A stretch of 64,000 bases of DNA from Paracoccaceae bacterium. Lineage in GTDB: Bacteria; Pseudomonadota; Alphaproteobacteria; Rhodobacterales; Rhodobacteraceae. The position numbers and the translations under genes were made by a program. The stretch is from assembly GCA_024742455.1 (NCBI GenBank), contig JANSYL010000001.1, forward strand, positions 62,001 to 126,000. The letters run 5' to 3'. Below are positions 7,983-16,827 of this stretch, piece after piece (position 1 is the first letter of the stretch; every line of letters begins with the position of its first letter). The notes beneath the pieces were generated by a model, which worked only from the letters and a program-made list of their open reading frames with translations, ran no database searches and had not been told where the DNA came from.

Positions 7983-8058
7983 GCCGTATTTGGAGAAAGA
8001 TGAAGCGACAATTTGAATCGAACTGTCTGCGTCCTCTTCATCTTTCCAAAAATACGGC
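7983..8058. repeat. Hyphenated inverted repeat between gap2 and pgk
   Basis: A 23-nt left arm (7983-8005) and a 23-nt right arm (8036-8058) pair at about 21 positions around a 30-nt spacer. Each arm holds a copy of a GTATTTG-rich intergenic motif also seen at 19418-19437 and 23130-23149. Transcribed, it would fold into a long stem between gap2 and pgk. It may terminate, attenuate or stabilise mRNA, or be a dispersed REP-like element. Confidence 0.75.
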
Positions 8059-8133
8059 CGCCTGGGGCCCTGAAGGCTCTGGCAATCCGCGACGGTCTGG
8101 GCGACATGGACGCCGTGACGACGGGAGAACGCC

Positions 8134-9315
8134 ATGACCTGGAACACGCTCGATGACCTCGACCTTCAGGGCCGGATCGTCCTGACCCGGGTCGATATCA
8201 ATGTGCCGATGGAGGGCGGGCGCGTCACCGACACCACCCGCATCGACCGGATCGTGCCCACGGTCACCGATATCCTCGCGCGGGGCGGCAAGCCGGTGCT
8301 TCTGGCCCATTACGGGCGGCCCAAGGGGCAGGTTGTGGCGGAGATGTCGCTGAGGCATCTGGTGCCCGCGCTGGAGGCAGCGCTGGCGCGTCCGGTCACC
8401 TTTCTCGACCCCGCCGACCGCGCCGCGATCGAGGCCACGCCCGAGGGCGCCGTGATCCTGCTCGAAAACACGCGTTTCTCGCCCGAGGAAACCGACAATG
8501 CGCCCGCGCTGGCGGCACGGCTTGCCGCGCTCGGCGATATCTATTGCAATGACGCGTTTTCGGCGGCGCATCGCGCCCATGCATCGACCGAGGGGGTGGC
8601 GCGGCTTTTGCCCAATTGCGCAGGAAGGCTGATGGCCGAGGAGCTCGGCGCGCTCAAGGCCGCGCTTGGCCAACCCAGGCGCCCGGTGATGGCCGTGGTC
8701 GGCGGCGCGAAGGTTTCGACCAAGCTTGAGCTGCTGGAAAACCTGACCCGCAAGGTCGACATCCTGGTGATCGGGGGCGGCATGGCCAACACCTTCCTGG
8801 CCGCGCAGGGCATCGATGTGGGGCGGTCGCTTTGCGAACATGATCTTGCCGACAAGGCGCTCAGGATCATGGAGGGTGCCAGGGCCGCCGGGTGCGAGAT
8901 CCTGCTGCCCCGCGATGTGGTGGTGGCCGAGGATTTCGCCGAAGGCGCCCGCCACCGGGTGGTCGCCGCGGGCGATGTGCCGCCCGACACGATGATCCTG
9001 GACGCGGGCCCCGAAAGCGTGGCGCGCATCCTTGCCGCACTCGACAGCGCCGCCACACTGATCTGGAACGGCCCGCTCGGCGCCTTCGAGATCGCGCCCT
9101 TCGACGCCGCGACCAATGCCGCGGCCGAGGCGGCGGCGGCGCTGACCGAGGCCGGCAGACTGATGTCGGTGGCCGGTGGCGGCGACACGGTGGCCGCGCT
9201 CAACAAGACCGGCTCGGCCGACCGGTTCAGCTACCTGTCGACGGCGGGCGGGGCGTTTCTGGAATGGATGGAGGGCAAGACCCTGCCCGGCGTGGCGGCC
9301 CTGATGCGCGATTGA
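8134..9315 (+). CDS. pgk: Phosphoglycerate kinase
   Basis: Pgk transfers phosphate between 1,3-bisphosphoglycerate and ADP. The 393-residue protein has the expected length and landmarks: the N-terminal substrate loop [16 protein letters not shown] (usual DxNVP pattern), [14 protein letters not shown], the hinge segment [24 protein letters not shown], and the C-terminal nucleotide loop [12 protein letters not shown]. It lies downstream of gap2 and upstream of the aldolase, giving a lower-glycolysis/Calvin block. The long inverted repeat in the 170-bp gap before it could uncouple its expression from gap2. Confidence 0.97.
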   Translation: MTWNTLDDLDLQGRIVLTRVDINVPMEGGRVTDTTRIDRIVPTVTDILARGGKPVLLAHYGRPKGQVVAEMSLRHLVPALEAALARPVTFLDPADRAAIEATPEGAVILLENTRFSPEETDNAPALAARLAALGDIYCNDAFSAAHRAHASTEGVARLLPNCAGRLMAEELGALKAALGQPRRPVMAVVGGAKVSTKLELLENLTRKVDILVIGGGMANTFLAAQGIDVGRSLCEHDLADKALRIMEGARAAGCEILLPRDVVVAEDFAEGARHRVVAAGDVPPDTMILDAGPESVARILAALDSAATLIWNGPLGAFEIAPFDAATNAAAEAAAALTEAGRLMSVAGGGDTVAALNKTGSADRFSYLSTAGGAFLEWMEGKTLPGVAALMRD

Positions 9316-9398
9316 CCCGACGCACCCGGCCGGTGATGGACTTGGCCGCGCGCAGTTTCTAAAACCGCCCTGATCCCACCACCCCGAAGGAGCCTGCC

Positions 9399-10289
9399 AT
9401 GCCCACCCCCGACCAGATCGCCCAGATGACCGACGGCAAGGGTTTCATCGCCGCGCTGGATCAGTCGGGCGGGTCGACGCCGAAGGCGCTGGCGCTCTAT
9501 GGTATCGGCGAGGATGCCTATGGCTCCGAGGCCGAGATGTTCGACCTGATGCATGCCATGCGCAGCCGGATCGCCACTGCCCCGGCCTTCACCGGCGACA
9601 AGGTGATCGCGGCGATCCTGTTCGAGATGACGATGGACCGCGAGATCGGCGGCAAACCGGCGGCCGCCTACCTGTGGGAGGACCGGCGCGTCGTGCCTTT
9701 CCTGAAGATCGACAAGGGACTGACCGAGGCGCAGGACGGGGTCCGGATGATGAAGCCGATCCCGGGCCTGTCAGGCCTGCTCGACCGTGCGGTGGCGCAT
9801 GGCATTTTCGGAACCAAGGAACGCTCGGTCATCGATGCGGCCAACCGGGCCGGCATCGGCGCGATCGTCGAACAGCAATTCGACCTCGGGGCCGAGGTTC
9901 TGGCCAAGGGGCTGGTGCCGATCCTCGAACCCGAGGTCACGATCAGCATCGCCGACAAGGCAGATGCCGAGGCCATGCTGCTGGACGAGATCCTGAAATA
10001 TCTCGATATGCTGCCGGAAGGCGAGCGGGTCATGCTCAAGCTCAGCCTGCCGAGCAAGGCAGGGCTCTATGCGCCGCTGATCGCGCATCCCAAGGTGATG
10101 CGGGTCGTGGCCCTGTCAGGCGGATACACGCGTGACGAGGCCTGCGCGCTGCTGGCTCAGAACCCCGGCATGATCGCAAGCTTCAGCCGCGCGCTGACCG
10201 AGGGGCTCAGCGCCGATCAGCCGGATGCCGCGTTCAACAGCGCGATCGGCGACGCGATCGAGGCGATCTACCGGGCCTCGGTCACCTGA
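9399..10289 (+). CDS. fda: Fructose-bisphosphate aldolase, class I (short bacterial type)
   Basis: The 296-residue protein belongs to the Schiff-base class I aldolases of about 300 aa found in staphylococci and many alphaproteobacteria, and is not a zinc-dependent class II enzyme. Landmarks are GFIAALDQSGGSTPKAL near the N-terminus, AAILFEMTMD, FLKIDKGL, VPILEPEV and VMLKLSLP. The invariant lysines in KIDKGL and MLKLSLP lie in the positions of the active-site lysines of this family. It starts after GAAGGAG with good spacing. The reaction is reversible cleavage of fructose-1,6-bisphosphate, next to the gap and pgk functions encoded upstream. Confidence 0.93.
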   Translation: MPTPDQIAQMTDGKGFIAALDQSGGSTPKALALYGIGEDAYGSEAEMFDLMHAMRSRIATAPAFTGDKVIAAILFEMTMDREIGGKPAAAYLWEDRRVVPFLKIDKGLTEAQDGVRMMKPIPGLSGLLDRAVAHGIFGTKERSVIDAANRAGIGAIVEQQFDLGAEVLAKGLVPILEPEVTISIADKADAEAMLLDEILKYLDMLPEGERVMLKLSLPSKAGLYAPLIAHPKVMRVVALSGGYTRDEACALLAQNPGMIASFSRALTEGLSADQPDAAFNSAIGDAIEAIYRASVT

Positions 10290-10320
10290 CGTCCGGGCGC
10301 ACCGGCCCTATATCGACGGC

Positions 10321-11349
10321 ATGGTTCTGGAATTCCGAAACGCGGGCATCTATTGCCCGGCGGGCGATTTCTACATCGACCCCTGGCGTCCCGTGGACCG
10401 GGCGCTGATCACCCATGGCCATGCCGATCATGCAAGATGGGGCCATGCGCGGTACATCGCGACCGAGGCGGCAGCACCGGTAATGCGGCACCGGTTGGGG
10501 GATATCGCGATCCGGACCACGGGTTACGGGACCGAACACCGGATCGGGGACGCGACGGTCAGCTTTCACCCCGCGGGCCATGTGCCGGGCTCGGCGCAAA
10601 TCCGGGTCGAGGTGGGCGGCGAGATCTGGGTCGTCTCGGGCGATTACAAGACCGTCGATGACGGGCTGAGCGAGGCGTTCGAGCCGGTCCGCTGCCACGC
10701 CTTCATCACCGAATCGACCTTCGGCCTGCCGATCTACAGCTGGCCGGACGAGGCAACCCTCAGGGCCGAGCTGAACGGCTGGTGGGCGGCGACGGCGGCG
10801 GCGGGACAGGTCGCGGTGCTCGGCGTCTATGCGCTTGGCAAGGCGCAGCGCATCCTGCGCCTGCTCGACCCCGCTATCGGGCCGATCCTGACACATGGCG
10901 CGGTCGAAGGGACCAACGCGGTGATGCGCGCGCAGGGCATCGCCCTGCCCGACACGGTGCCGGTGACGGCCGAGACGGATCGAAAGGCGTTTCCGGGCGC
11001 GATGGTGCTGGCCCCGCCCTCGGCGCTCGGCACGCCGTGGATGCGGAAATTCGGGGCGGTCTCCACCGGGTTCGCCAGCGGCTGGATGCGCCTGAGGGGG
11101 GTGCGCCGACGGCGCGCCGCAGACCGGGGGTTCGTGGTGTCCGACCATGCCGATTGGGACGGGCTGAACGCGGCCATTGCCGCCACCGGGGCCGAACGCG
11201 TGTTCGTCACCCATGGCTACACCGCCCAGTTTTCCCAGTGGCTGCGCGCGCAGGGCTATGATGCAGGCGTGGTCGAGACGGAATATGGCGGCGAAAGCCT
11301 GGACGAGGCCGAGGGCGAACCGCAGACCGGGGCCGCGACCGATGGCTGA
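10321..11349 (+). CDS. Ligase-associated DNA exonuclease (MBL fold)
   Basis: The 342-residue metallo-beta-lactamase/beta-CASP-like nuclease has metal-binding motif H32-G-H34-A-D36-H37, then GHVPGSAQI, VSGDYK and the late VSDHADWDGL and VFVTHG motifs. This is the pattern of the ligase-associated exonuclease family, related to eukaryotic SNM1/Artemis and CPSF73 nucleases. The ATG at 10321 was chosen because MVLEFRNAGIYCPAGDFYIDPW is the usual family N-terminus; longer in-frame starts run into the aldolase gene. It overlaps the following hydrolase by 8 nt and is two genes from the ligase, so the three probably form one operon for DNA repair. Confidence 0.9.
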   Translation: MVLEFRNAGIYCPAGDFYIDPWRPVDRALITHGHADHARWGHARYIATEAAAPVMRHRLGDIAIRTTGYGTEHRIGDATVSFHPAGHVPGSAQIRVEVGGEIWVVSGDYKTVDDGLSEAFEPVRCHAFITESTFGLPIYSWPDEATLRAELNGWWAATAAAGQVAVLGVYALGKAQRILRLLDPAIGPILTHGAVEGTNAVMRAQGIALPDTVPVTAETDRKAFPGAMVLAPPSALGTPWMRKFGAVSTGFASGWMRLRGVRRRRAADRGFVVSDHADWDGLNAAIAATGAERVFVTHGYTAQFSQWLRAQGYDAGVVETEYGGESLDEAEGEPQTGAATDG

Positions 11350-12247
11350 GGTCGTGATGGTCCCCCGCCCCCGCCTGACCCTGCGCGACCGGGCGGCGAT
11401 CGCCATGGTGCGCGGCATCGGCAAACCGGCGATTGCCGTGCTCAATTCCGCACCCCTGATCCGCCGCCTGACCGATGGCCCGGCGAAATGGCTGAAATCC
11501 GCGCCCGAGGGCACGCGGATCACCGAACGTGCCGATGGCGGGCTGGAGCTGCGCCCGCCCAATGCCGGGGATCAATCGCCCTGGCTGATCTACATCCATG
11601 GCGGCGGGTTCCTGGCGGGCAGCCCCTGGACCCACCTGGGGCTGGCCAGTCACCTTGGCGATGCCGCGCGGATGCGGGTGTACCTGCCGCGTTACGGGCT
11701 TGCCCCCGAACGCCCCTTTCCCAAGGGACGCGATGACCTTGTGTCGGCCTACAAGGCGCATGTCGACCGGCACGGGCCGCCCGGCGCGCTGTGCGGCGAC
11801 AGCGCGGGCGGCAACCTTGCGCTGCTGGTGGCGCAGCATGCACGCGATGCAGGCTGGCCCCTGCCGCGCGCGATGGGGCTGTTATCGCCCGTGGCCGACT
11901 TGTCGGGCGATATCGCCGAACGGATGGCCGGGGCGCAGGACGAAATGCTGTTCCCCGCCGCGCGCCTGCCGTGGATCCGCGACACCTATCTGCAGGGCCA
12001 TGATGCGACCGATCCGGGGGCCTCACCGCTACTGGGCGAGCTCAGGGGCCTGCCGCGGACCCTGATCCAGGCCTCGGCGGTCGAGGCTGCCCGCCCCGAT
12101 GCGGTGGCGCTGGGCGCCGCGATGGAGGCCGCCACGGTCGAGCTCTGGGACCGCCTGCCCCATGTCTGGCACATCTTCGCAGGCCGCGCGCCGGTGGCCG
12201 ATGCGGCGCTGGCGCGGCTCGCGGCCTTTCTCAGGACCGCGGCATGA
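11342..12247 (+). CDS. Alpha/beta hydrolase (hormone-sensitive-lipase-like)
   Basis: The 301-residue esterase-like protein has the HSL-family oxyanion motif H86-G-G-G89 (IHGGGFLAG), nucleophile S154 in GDSAGG, and a C-terminal His region near DRLPHVWHIF. The start at 11342 overlaps the exonuclease by 8 nt; a second ATG at 11357 is also possible. It overlaps the DNA ligase by 4 nt (ATGA), so the three genes are translationally coupled. A carboxylesterase between a repair nuclease and a ligase is unexpected. The substrate is unknown, and no signal peptide is seen, so it is likely cytoplasmic. Confidence 0.88.
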   Translation: MAEVVMVPRPRLTLRDRAAIAMVRGIGKPAIAVLNSAPLIRRLTDGPAKWLKSAPEGTRITERADGGLELRPPNAGDQSPWLIYIHGGGFLAGSPWTHLGLASHLGDAARMRVYLPRYGLAPERPFPKGRDDLVSAYKAHVDRHGPPGALCGDSAGGNLALLVAQHARDAGWPLPRAMGLLSPVADLSGDIAERMAGAQDEMLFPAARLPWIRDTYLQGHDATDPGASPLLGELRGLPRTLIQASAVEAARPDAVALGAAMEAATVELWDRLPHVWHIFAGRAPVADAALARLAAFLRTAA

Positions 12248-13842
12248 AGGAGTTCGCGGCCCTTTTCACCCGTATCGACCAGACCACCAAGACCTCGGTC
12301 AAGACGGCAGCAATGGCGGAATACTTCGCCACCGCGCCCGATGACGACAGGCTGTGGACCATCGCGTTGCTGTCGGGGCGCCGTCCGCGCCGGACGATCA
12401 CCACCACGAAGCTGCGCGAATGGGCCGCCGAACGGGCGGGCATCCCCCTGTGGCTGTTCGAGGCCTGTTACCCGGTGGTGGGCGACCTGTCGGAAACCAT
12501 CGCGCTGGTCCTGCCGGACCCCGCGACACGCATCGACAAACCGCTCAGCCAGTGGATTGCCGAATTGCGCGCGCTCGACCAGGCCGACGAGGACGCGCGC
12601 AAGGCGTTCATCCTGTCGGCCTGGGACGGTCTGGAGCCGGTGGAACGCTTCGTCTTCAACAAGCTTCTGACGGGGGGCTGGCGGATGGGGGTCAGCCAGA
12701 AACTGATGACGCGCGCGCTGGCCCGGGCCACGGGGATTGCCGAGGCGGAACTGACCCACCGCCTGATGGGCGACTGGACCCCCGAGACCACGACGTTCCA
12801 TGCCCTTGTCGAAGCCCCCGATCCCGGGGCGGACCTGTCGAAGCCTTACCCCTTCTACCTTGCCTATCAGCTGGAGGAGGCGCCCGAGACGCTGGGCCCG
12901 GTCACCGACTGGCTGGCCGAACGGAAATGGGACGGCATCCGGGGCCAGCTTATCCTGCGCGGCGGGGCCCATCACCTTTGGTCACGCGGCGAGGACCTGA
13001 TCACCGACCGGTTTCCCGAACTGGCGCAGCTGAGCGATTTCCTGCCCGGGGGCACGGTGATCGACGGCGAGGTGCTGGCCTATGACGCGGGCGCGGAAAC
13101 GCCGCTGAGCTTTGCCAGGCTGCAGCCGAGGATCGGGCGCAAGGCGGTGCCGAAGAAACTGCTGACCGAGGCACCGGTCATCCTGATGGCCTATGATCTT
13201 CTGGAATGGGGCGGCGCGGACATGCGCGACCGGCCGCTTGCGGACCGGCGCGCGGTGCTGGAGCGCGCCATCGCCGCCCTGCCCCCGACCCTGCCCATCC
13301 GCCTGTCCGCCGCCGTGCCTGCGCAGACATGGGACGACCTGGCCGGGGCGCGCGCGGTCTCGCGCGACCTGGGCGCCGAGGGGCTGATGCTGAAACGGCT
13401 GGCCGCGCCCTATCTCGCCGGGCGCAGGAAAGGCGATTGGTGGAAATGGAAGATCGACCCCCTGACCATCGACGCGGTGATGATCTATGCGCAGGCCGGA
13501 TCGGGGCGGCGGGCCACGCTCTATACCGATTTCACCTTCGCCGTGCGCGATGGGGATGATCTGGTGCCCTTCACCAAGGCCTATTCCGGCCTGACCGATG
13601 CCGAGTTTCGCGAAATTACCGCCTGGGTCCGCAAGAACACCCTGCAACGATTCGGCCCCGTCCGGCAGGTCACCCCCGAACATGTCTTCGAGATCGCCTT
13701 CGAGGGCATCCAGGAAAGCCCGCGCCACAAATCCGGTGTCGCGCTCAGGTTTCCGCGCATGGCGCGCTGGCGCCGCGACAAGCCGGTGGCCGAGGCGAAC
13801 ACGCTGGAGGACCTGAAAGAGATGCTGAGGCTTTACGGCTGA
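12244..13842 (+). CDS. ATP-dependent DNA ligase
   Basis: The 532-residue protein has the catalytic KxDG motif at K228 (ERKWDGIRGQ). Other nucleotidyltransferase motifs follow: VIDGEVLAY, EGLMLKR, and GDWWKWKIDPLTIDAV, whose lysines correspond to motif V. An N-terminal helical domain of about 200 residues and a C-terminal OB fold flank the core. This architecture belongs to the bacterial ATP-dependent ligases that are genomically linked to the MBL exonuclease, additional to NAD-dependent LigA. It begins inside the stop of the hydrolase. The Lhr-type helicase and PdeM-type phosphoesterase that usually complete this cluster are absent here. Confidence 0.95.
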   Translation: MKEFAALFTRIDQTTKTSVKTAAMAEYFATAPDDDRLWTIALLSGRRPRRTITTTKLREWAAERAGIPLWLFEACYPVVGDLSETIALVLPDPATRIDKPLSQWIAELRALDQADEDARKAFILSAWDGLEPVERFVFNKLLTGGWRMGVSQKLMTRALARATGIAEAELTHRLMGDWTPETTTFHALVEAPDPGADLSKPYPFYLAYQLEEAPETLGPVTDWLAERKWDGIRGQLILRGGAHHLWSRGEDLITDRFPELAQLSDFLPGGTVIDGEVLAYDAGAETPLSFARLQPRIGRKAVPKKLLTEAPVILMAYDLLEWGGADMRDRPLADRRAVLERAIAALPPTLPIRLSAAVPAQTWDDLAGARAVSRDLGAEGLMLKRLAAPYLAGRRKGDWWKWKIDPLTIDAVMIYAQAGSGRRATLYTDFTFAVRDGDDLVPFTKAYSGLTDAEFREITAWVRKNTLQRFGPVRQVTPEHVFEIAFEGIQESPRHKSGVALRFPRMARWRRDKPVAEANTLEDLKEMLRLYG

Positions 13843-13867
13843 GCCGTGCCTCGCCTAGGCTGCTTTC

Positions 13868-14731
13868 ATGTTCATTCTGCGCGCCATCGCTGCCGTTATT
13901 CTGACCCTGTGCCTTGGCCTGTCCGCCGGGGCGCAGACCTATCCCGATTACACCAGCACCACGGTCAATGATTTCGCGGGCCTTCTGCCCCCGGGCGAGG
14001 AACGGGCGCTGTCGGACCGGCTGGCGCAACTGGAGCGGGAAACCGGCGTCGAGATGACGGTGGTCACGCTGCCCAGCCAGAACGCCTATGCCCCCGGCAT
14101 GACGCTCGAGGCCTTCGCGACCGGGCTGTTCAACCACTGGGGTGTCGGCAAGGCCGCCACCAATGACGGGGTCATGGTGCTGATCCTGCTCGACGACCGT
14201 GCGATGCGGCTGGAGCTTGGCCTTGCCTACGGGTGGGACTGGGACCGGGTGGCGCAATCGGTCCTCGACGATGCGTTTCTGCCGGCCTTTCGCGCGGGTG
14301 ATTACCCGCGCGGGATAAGACAGGGCACCGAGGCCACGATCGAACGGATCGTGATGCCCTTCCGCGAGGGGCGGCCCGCGCCCGACCTGCAGGACGCCCC
14401 CCAAGGCGATGACCTGGGCCCCGCCGCCATCCTTGCGGGCTTCGTGGCCACCATCCTCGCGCTGGTGGCCCGCCGCCGGATCGCCGATGCCTTCGTGCGG
14501 TTTCGCAGATGTCCGAATTGCGGGGAACGCGCCCTGACGGCCCGGCGCCGCACGGTGCGGGCGGCCACGCGGCTCAGGTCGGGTGAAGGCCAGAGGGTGC
14601 TGGAATGCGCCCAATGCGGTCACAAGAGCCGCAGCACCTACATCATTCCCCGCATCCGGCAGACGACATCCTCGGGCGGGTCCTTCGGCGGCGGGCGCTC
14701 TGGCGGCGGCGGGGCATCGGGGCGTTGGTAG
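13868..14731 (+). CDS. TPM-domain membrane protein
   Basis: This 287-residue protein has a signal peptide (residues 1-22), a TPM domain (about 30-165) with the characteristic VNDFAGLLPPGEERALSDRL start, a transmembrane helix at about 184-201, a four-cysteine zinc ribbon (C215, C218, C247, C250), and a Gly/Ser-rich tail that ends in GRW. That layout is typical of YgcG-like TPM proteins, which are implicated in membrane-protein and photosystem maintenance. The TPM domain should face the periplasm and the zinc ribbon the cytoplasm. It is 25 bp after the ligase and may be co-transcribed, but a functional link is not evident. Confidence 0.88.
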   Translation: MFILRAIAAVILTLCLGLSAGAQTYPDYTSTTVNDFAGLLPPGEERALSDRLAQLERETGVEMTVVTLPSQNAYAPGMTLEAFATGLFNHWGVGKAATNDGVMVLILLDDRAMRLELGLAYGWDWDRVAQSVLDDAFLPAFRAGDYPRGIRQGTEATIERIVMPFREGRPAPDLQDAPQGDDLGPAAILAGFVATILALVARRRIADAFVRFRRCPNCGERALTARRRTVRAATRLRSGEGQRVLECAQCGHKSRSTYIIPRIRQTTSSGGSFGGGRSGGGGASGRW

Positions 14732-14780
14732 ACCGGCCTTTCGGCGCAGAATGGCCCAAAGTCGCGGCGCCCCGGTCGGC

Positions 14781-14812
14781 TTGAAAATCTCTCTCTCCCC
14801 CCCCCTTGAAAA
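14781..14812. repeat. TC/C9 simple-sequence tract flanked by TTGAAAA repeats
   Basis: A short TC repeat runs into nine consecutive C residues (14797-14805), bordered by two copies of TTGAAAA (14781-14787 and 14806-14812). It lies about 80 nt upstream of the EF-hand gene. Homopolymeric C tracts are slippage-prone, and TTGAAA resembles a -35 element. Confidence 0.6.
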
Positions 14813-14842
14813 CGGACGCATGCCTTCCGATTTCCCCATCGC

Positions 14843-14862
14843 TCACGGGGCAGCCCCCGTGA
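14843..14862 (+). promoter_or_regulatory. Hairpin in the leader of the EF-hand gene
   Basis: TCACGGGG and CCCCGTGA form a perfect 8-bp stem with a CAGC loop, 27 nt before the start codon and just upstream of an AAAAGGAGG ribosome-binding site. There is no T run, so a leader stabiliser is more likely than a terminator. Confidence 0.5.
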
Positions 14863-14889
14863 AACCGTGATGAAAAGGAGGATGAAGTC

Positions 14890-15144
14890 ATGCGTCTGAA
14901 CCATCTTCTGGCCGCTGTTCTTGGTATCGCCACCGCGTTGGCATCGGGTCCGGCCCTGGCCGGGGTGACCGAGGCCGATGGCGATGGTGACCAGCGCGCC
15001 TCATTCGCCGAACTGACGGCGCTTTACCCCGACCTGAACAAGGCCGATTTCGTGAAGATCGACGCCGACAGCGACGGGTTCGTCACCGATGCCGAATGGG
15101 ACACGGCCGTCGCGTCGGGCCTGATCGACACCCCCGCCGGGTAG
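14890..15144 (+). CDS. Secreted EF-hand protein, 84 aa
   Basis: A signal peptide (residues 1-24, ending PALA) is followed by two canonical 12-residue EF-hand loops: D30-G-D-G-D-Q-R-A-S-F-A-E41 and D58-A-D-S-D-G-F-V-T-D-A-E69. Both have Asp or Ser at positions 1, 3 and 5 and Glu at 12, so Ca2+ binding is well supported by sequence. The mature protein is about 60 acidic residues and probably periplasmic. A strong AAAAGGAGG ribosome-binding site precedes the start. The upstream leader carries a hairpin and a C9 tract. The partner protein is unknown. Confidence 0.87.
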   Translation: MRLNHLLAAVLGIATALASGPALAGVTEADGDGDQRASFAELTALYPDLNKADFVKIDADSDGFVTDAEWDTAVASGLIDTPAG

Positions 15145-15244
15145 GCGACGCACCGCTTTCCCCGGGCCGGACATGGCCCGGGGTTTGGGCCGCCCGCCCG
15201 GTTGTGCTAGTCTTGTTCCCCCAAGCCCAAGGGAGGGAGAGACG

Positions 15245-15427
15245 ATGCAGACCGCAGACGTGATCCGCCATGCCCGCGCGCTTTATGACGCCCATGGCGA
15301 CAAGGCTGAGGCCGAAGCCGCACAGAAAGCCGTCGCCGCCCGCGATGCGGGCGACGCCCGGCAGGCCGAGACCTGGGACAAGATCCGCCGCCACATCAAG
15401 GAATTGCGCGGCGCGAAACAGACCTGA
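15245..15427 (+). CDS. Small conserved helical protein, 60 aa
   Basis: This short, highly charged all-helical protein starts MQTADVIRHARALYDAHGDKAEAEAAQKA and ends in KIRRHIKELRGAKQT. It starts after a strong GGGAGGGAGAG ribosome-binding site. No signal peptide or membrane helix is present. I recognise the pattern ARALYxxHGDKAEAEAAQKA as recurrent in Rhodobacterales hypothetical proteins, but no role is known to me. It converges on the DsbD-like gene with 19 bp between the stops. Confidence 0.75.
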   Translation: MQTADVIRHARALYDAHGDKAEAEAAQKAVAARDAGDARQAETWDKIRRHIKELRGAKQT

Positions 15428-15446
15428 CAGGCGTTGCGGCCCGCCC

Positions 15447-16739
15447 TCACGCCCAGGCCAACAGGTCGGGCCGCAGAAGCATTATCGCCCCTAGCGCGAT
15501 CAGAACGATCCCGCCCACCAGATGCGACAGCCGCGATATACGTGCGCTGCCTGAAACCGCCCTGAGCGTGACCATTGCAGTCACGAAGATCGCCGTGTCA
15601 TCGAGCAGGAACACCCCGATATACAGCACCAGATACCCCGTCACGGCCATGGGCTGCAGATCCTGCATGGCCAGCATCTGGGTGTAGACGGCCGGGATGC
15701 CCGCCGAACAGGCCAGTTCGATCAGGTTGACCGCGATCGCAAGCCCGGCAATTCCCAACCCGGCGATGGCAAGGTTCGGCTGTTCCACCACCCGCTGGAA
15801 CGCCGCCCGGATCGACCGCCGCCGGTCCGACGGCGTCACCCTGCAAACGCCCTCGGGATTGGTCCAGTATTCGCGCAGGTAGTAAAACCCTGCCGCCAGC
15901 GCCAACGCCCCGATCACCAGCCGCAGCCAGCCCACCGCGCCGATCCATGTCACCACGTTCAGCCAGGCCGTCATCACGGCAAAATACATCGCTGCCGTGG
16001 TGAGCAGGAAGATCGCGCCCAGCGTCCACATCCGCCGCGCGTCGTCCACCCCGAGCAGAAAGGCGATCAGCAGCGCCAGCACCCACATCGCGCATGGGTT
16101 GAACCCGTCCACCGCTGCCAGCACGACGGTCAAAGCGGGCAGCGACAGGTCGCCGGGCCTGACCTCACCCAGGACCGGCAGGTCGAGCGCAGGGATCACC
16201 GCGTTCGGTGCTCCGCCGTCGCCCCCGCAGGACAGGTCGGCAACGGGGATCGCCGGCCCCGCCTCGGGTTCTGTTTGGGGTGCCGAGACAGGCGCCATTT
16301 CCGCGCGCAGGTCGGCGACAATGTCGGGGCACGGTCCGGCGCGACAGGTCGCGATCATCTGCGCATAGCTGGCGAGGGACCGGCCATCGCGCGCGAAGCC
16401 GATCAGGTAGCGATCCCCGATCACCACCAGCGGCACTCCGGCCTGCTCGATGCCGAAAAGCTCGATCAGCCGACCGAACAGGGCCACGGCCTCCAGCGAA
16501 CCGCCCAGCTCGATTTCCTCGACCGCCAGCAAAGGGTCGGTCGCTGCGATCTCGGCCAGCGCCGTTCGTGCCGCTTCGCAATAGGGGCAGCCCTCCTGCC
16601 AGAACACATAGGCGCGCACCGTGTCTGCCCGCAGCGGCGCCGCGACCAGCATCGCACCCAGGACCAGAAGGATCAGCCCCCTCGGAAACCAGGGGCCGCG
16701 CCGCAGGCGCGAGGGATACGTGCATCGCCGCGAAACCAT
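15447..16739 (-). CDS. Thioredoxin-fold / DsbD-like membrane fusion protein
   Basis: The 430-residue protein combines a signal peptide or anchor (residues about 18-38), a periplasmic thioredoxin/glutaredoxin-like domain with C51-P-Y-C54 (residues 40-150), a Pro-rich linker, and a membrane domain of six to eight helices from about 198. The membrane part has one Cys in FNPCAMWV (C216) and another in ELACSAGIPA (C344), the paired-cysteine arrangement of DsbD/CcdA electron transporters. It would pass reducing equivalents from the cytoplasm to the periplasm. Unlike DsbD, the thioredoxin domain is N-terminal. It is transcribed alone, convergent with the 60-aa gene. Confidence 0.82.
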   Translation of the reverse strand: MVSRRCTYPSRLRRGPWFPRGLILLVLGAMLVAAPLRADTVRAYVFWQEGCPYCEAARTALAEIAATDPLLAVEEIELGGSLEAVALFGRLIELFGIEQAGVPLVVIGDRYLIGFARDGRSLASYAQMIATCRAGPCPDIVADLRAEMAPVSAPQTEPEAGPAIPVADLSCGGDGGAPNAVIPALDLPVLGEVRPGDLSLPALTVVLAAVDGFNPCAMWVLALLIAFLLGVDDARRMWTLGAIFLLTTAAMYFAVMTAWLNVVTWIGAVGWLRLVIGALALAAGFYYLREYWTNPEGVCRVTPSDRRRSIRAAFQRVVEQPNLAIAGLGIAGLAIAVNLIELACSAGIPAVYTQMLAMQDLQPMAVTGYLVLYIGVFLLDDTAIFVTAMVTLRAVSGSARISRLSHLVGGIVLIALGAIMLLRPDLLAWA

Positions 16740-16827
16740 GTCAGGCCGCCGTTCCGGTTGCGTGATGTCATGGATTGGAACAGCAGGCGGCAGCGCTGTC
16801 CTTGATCCGGCTCAAACCGGCATGCCC

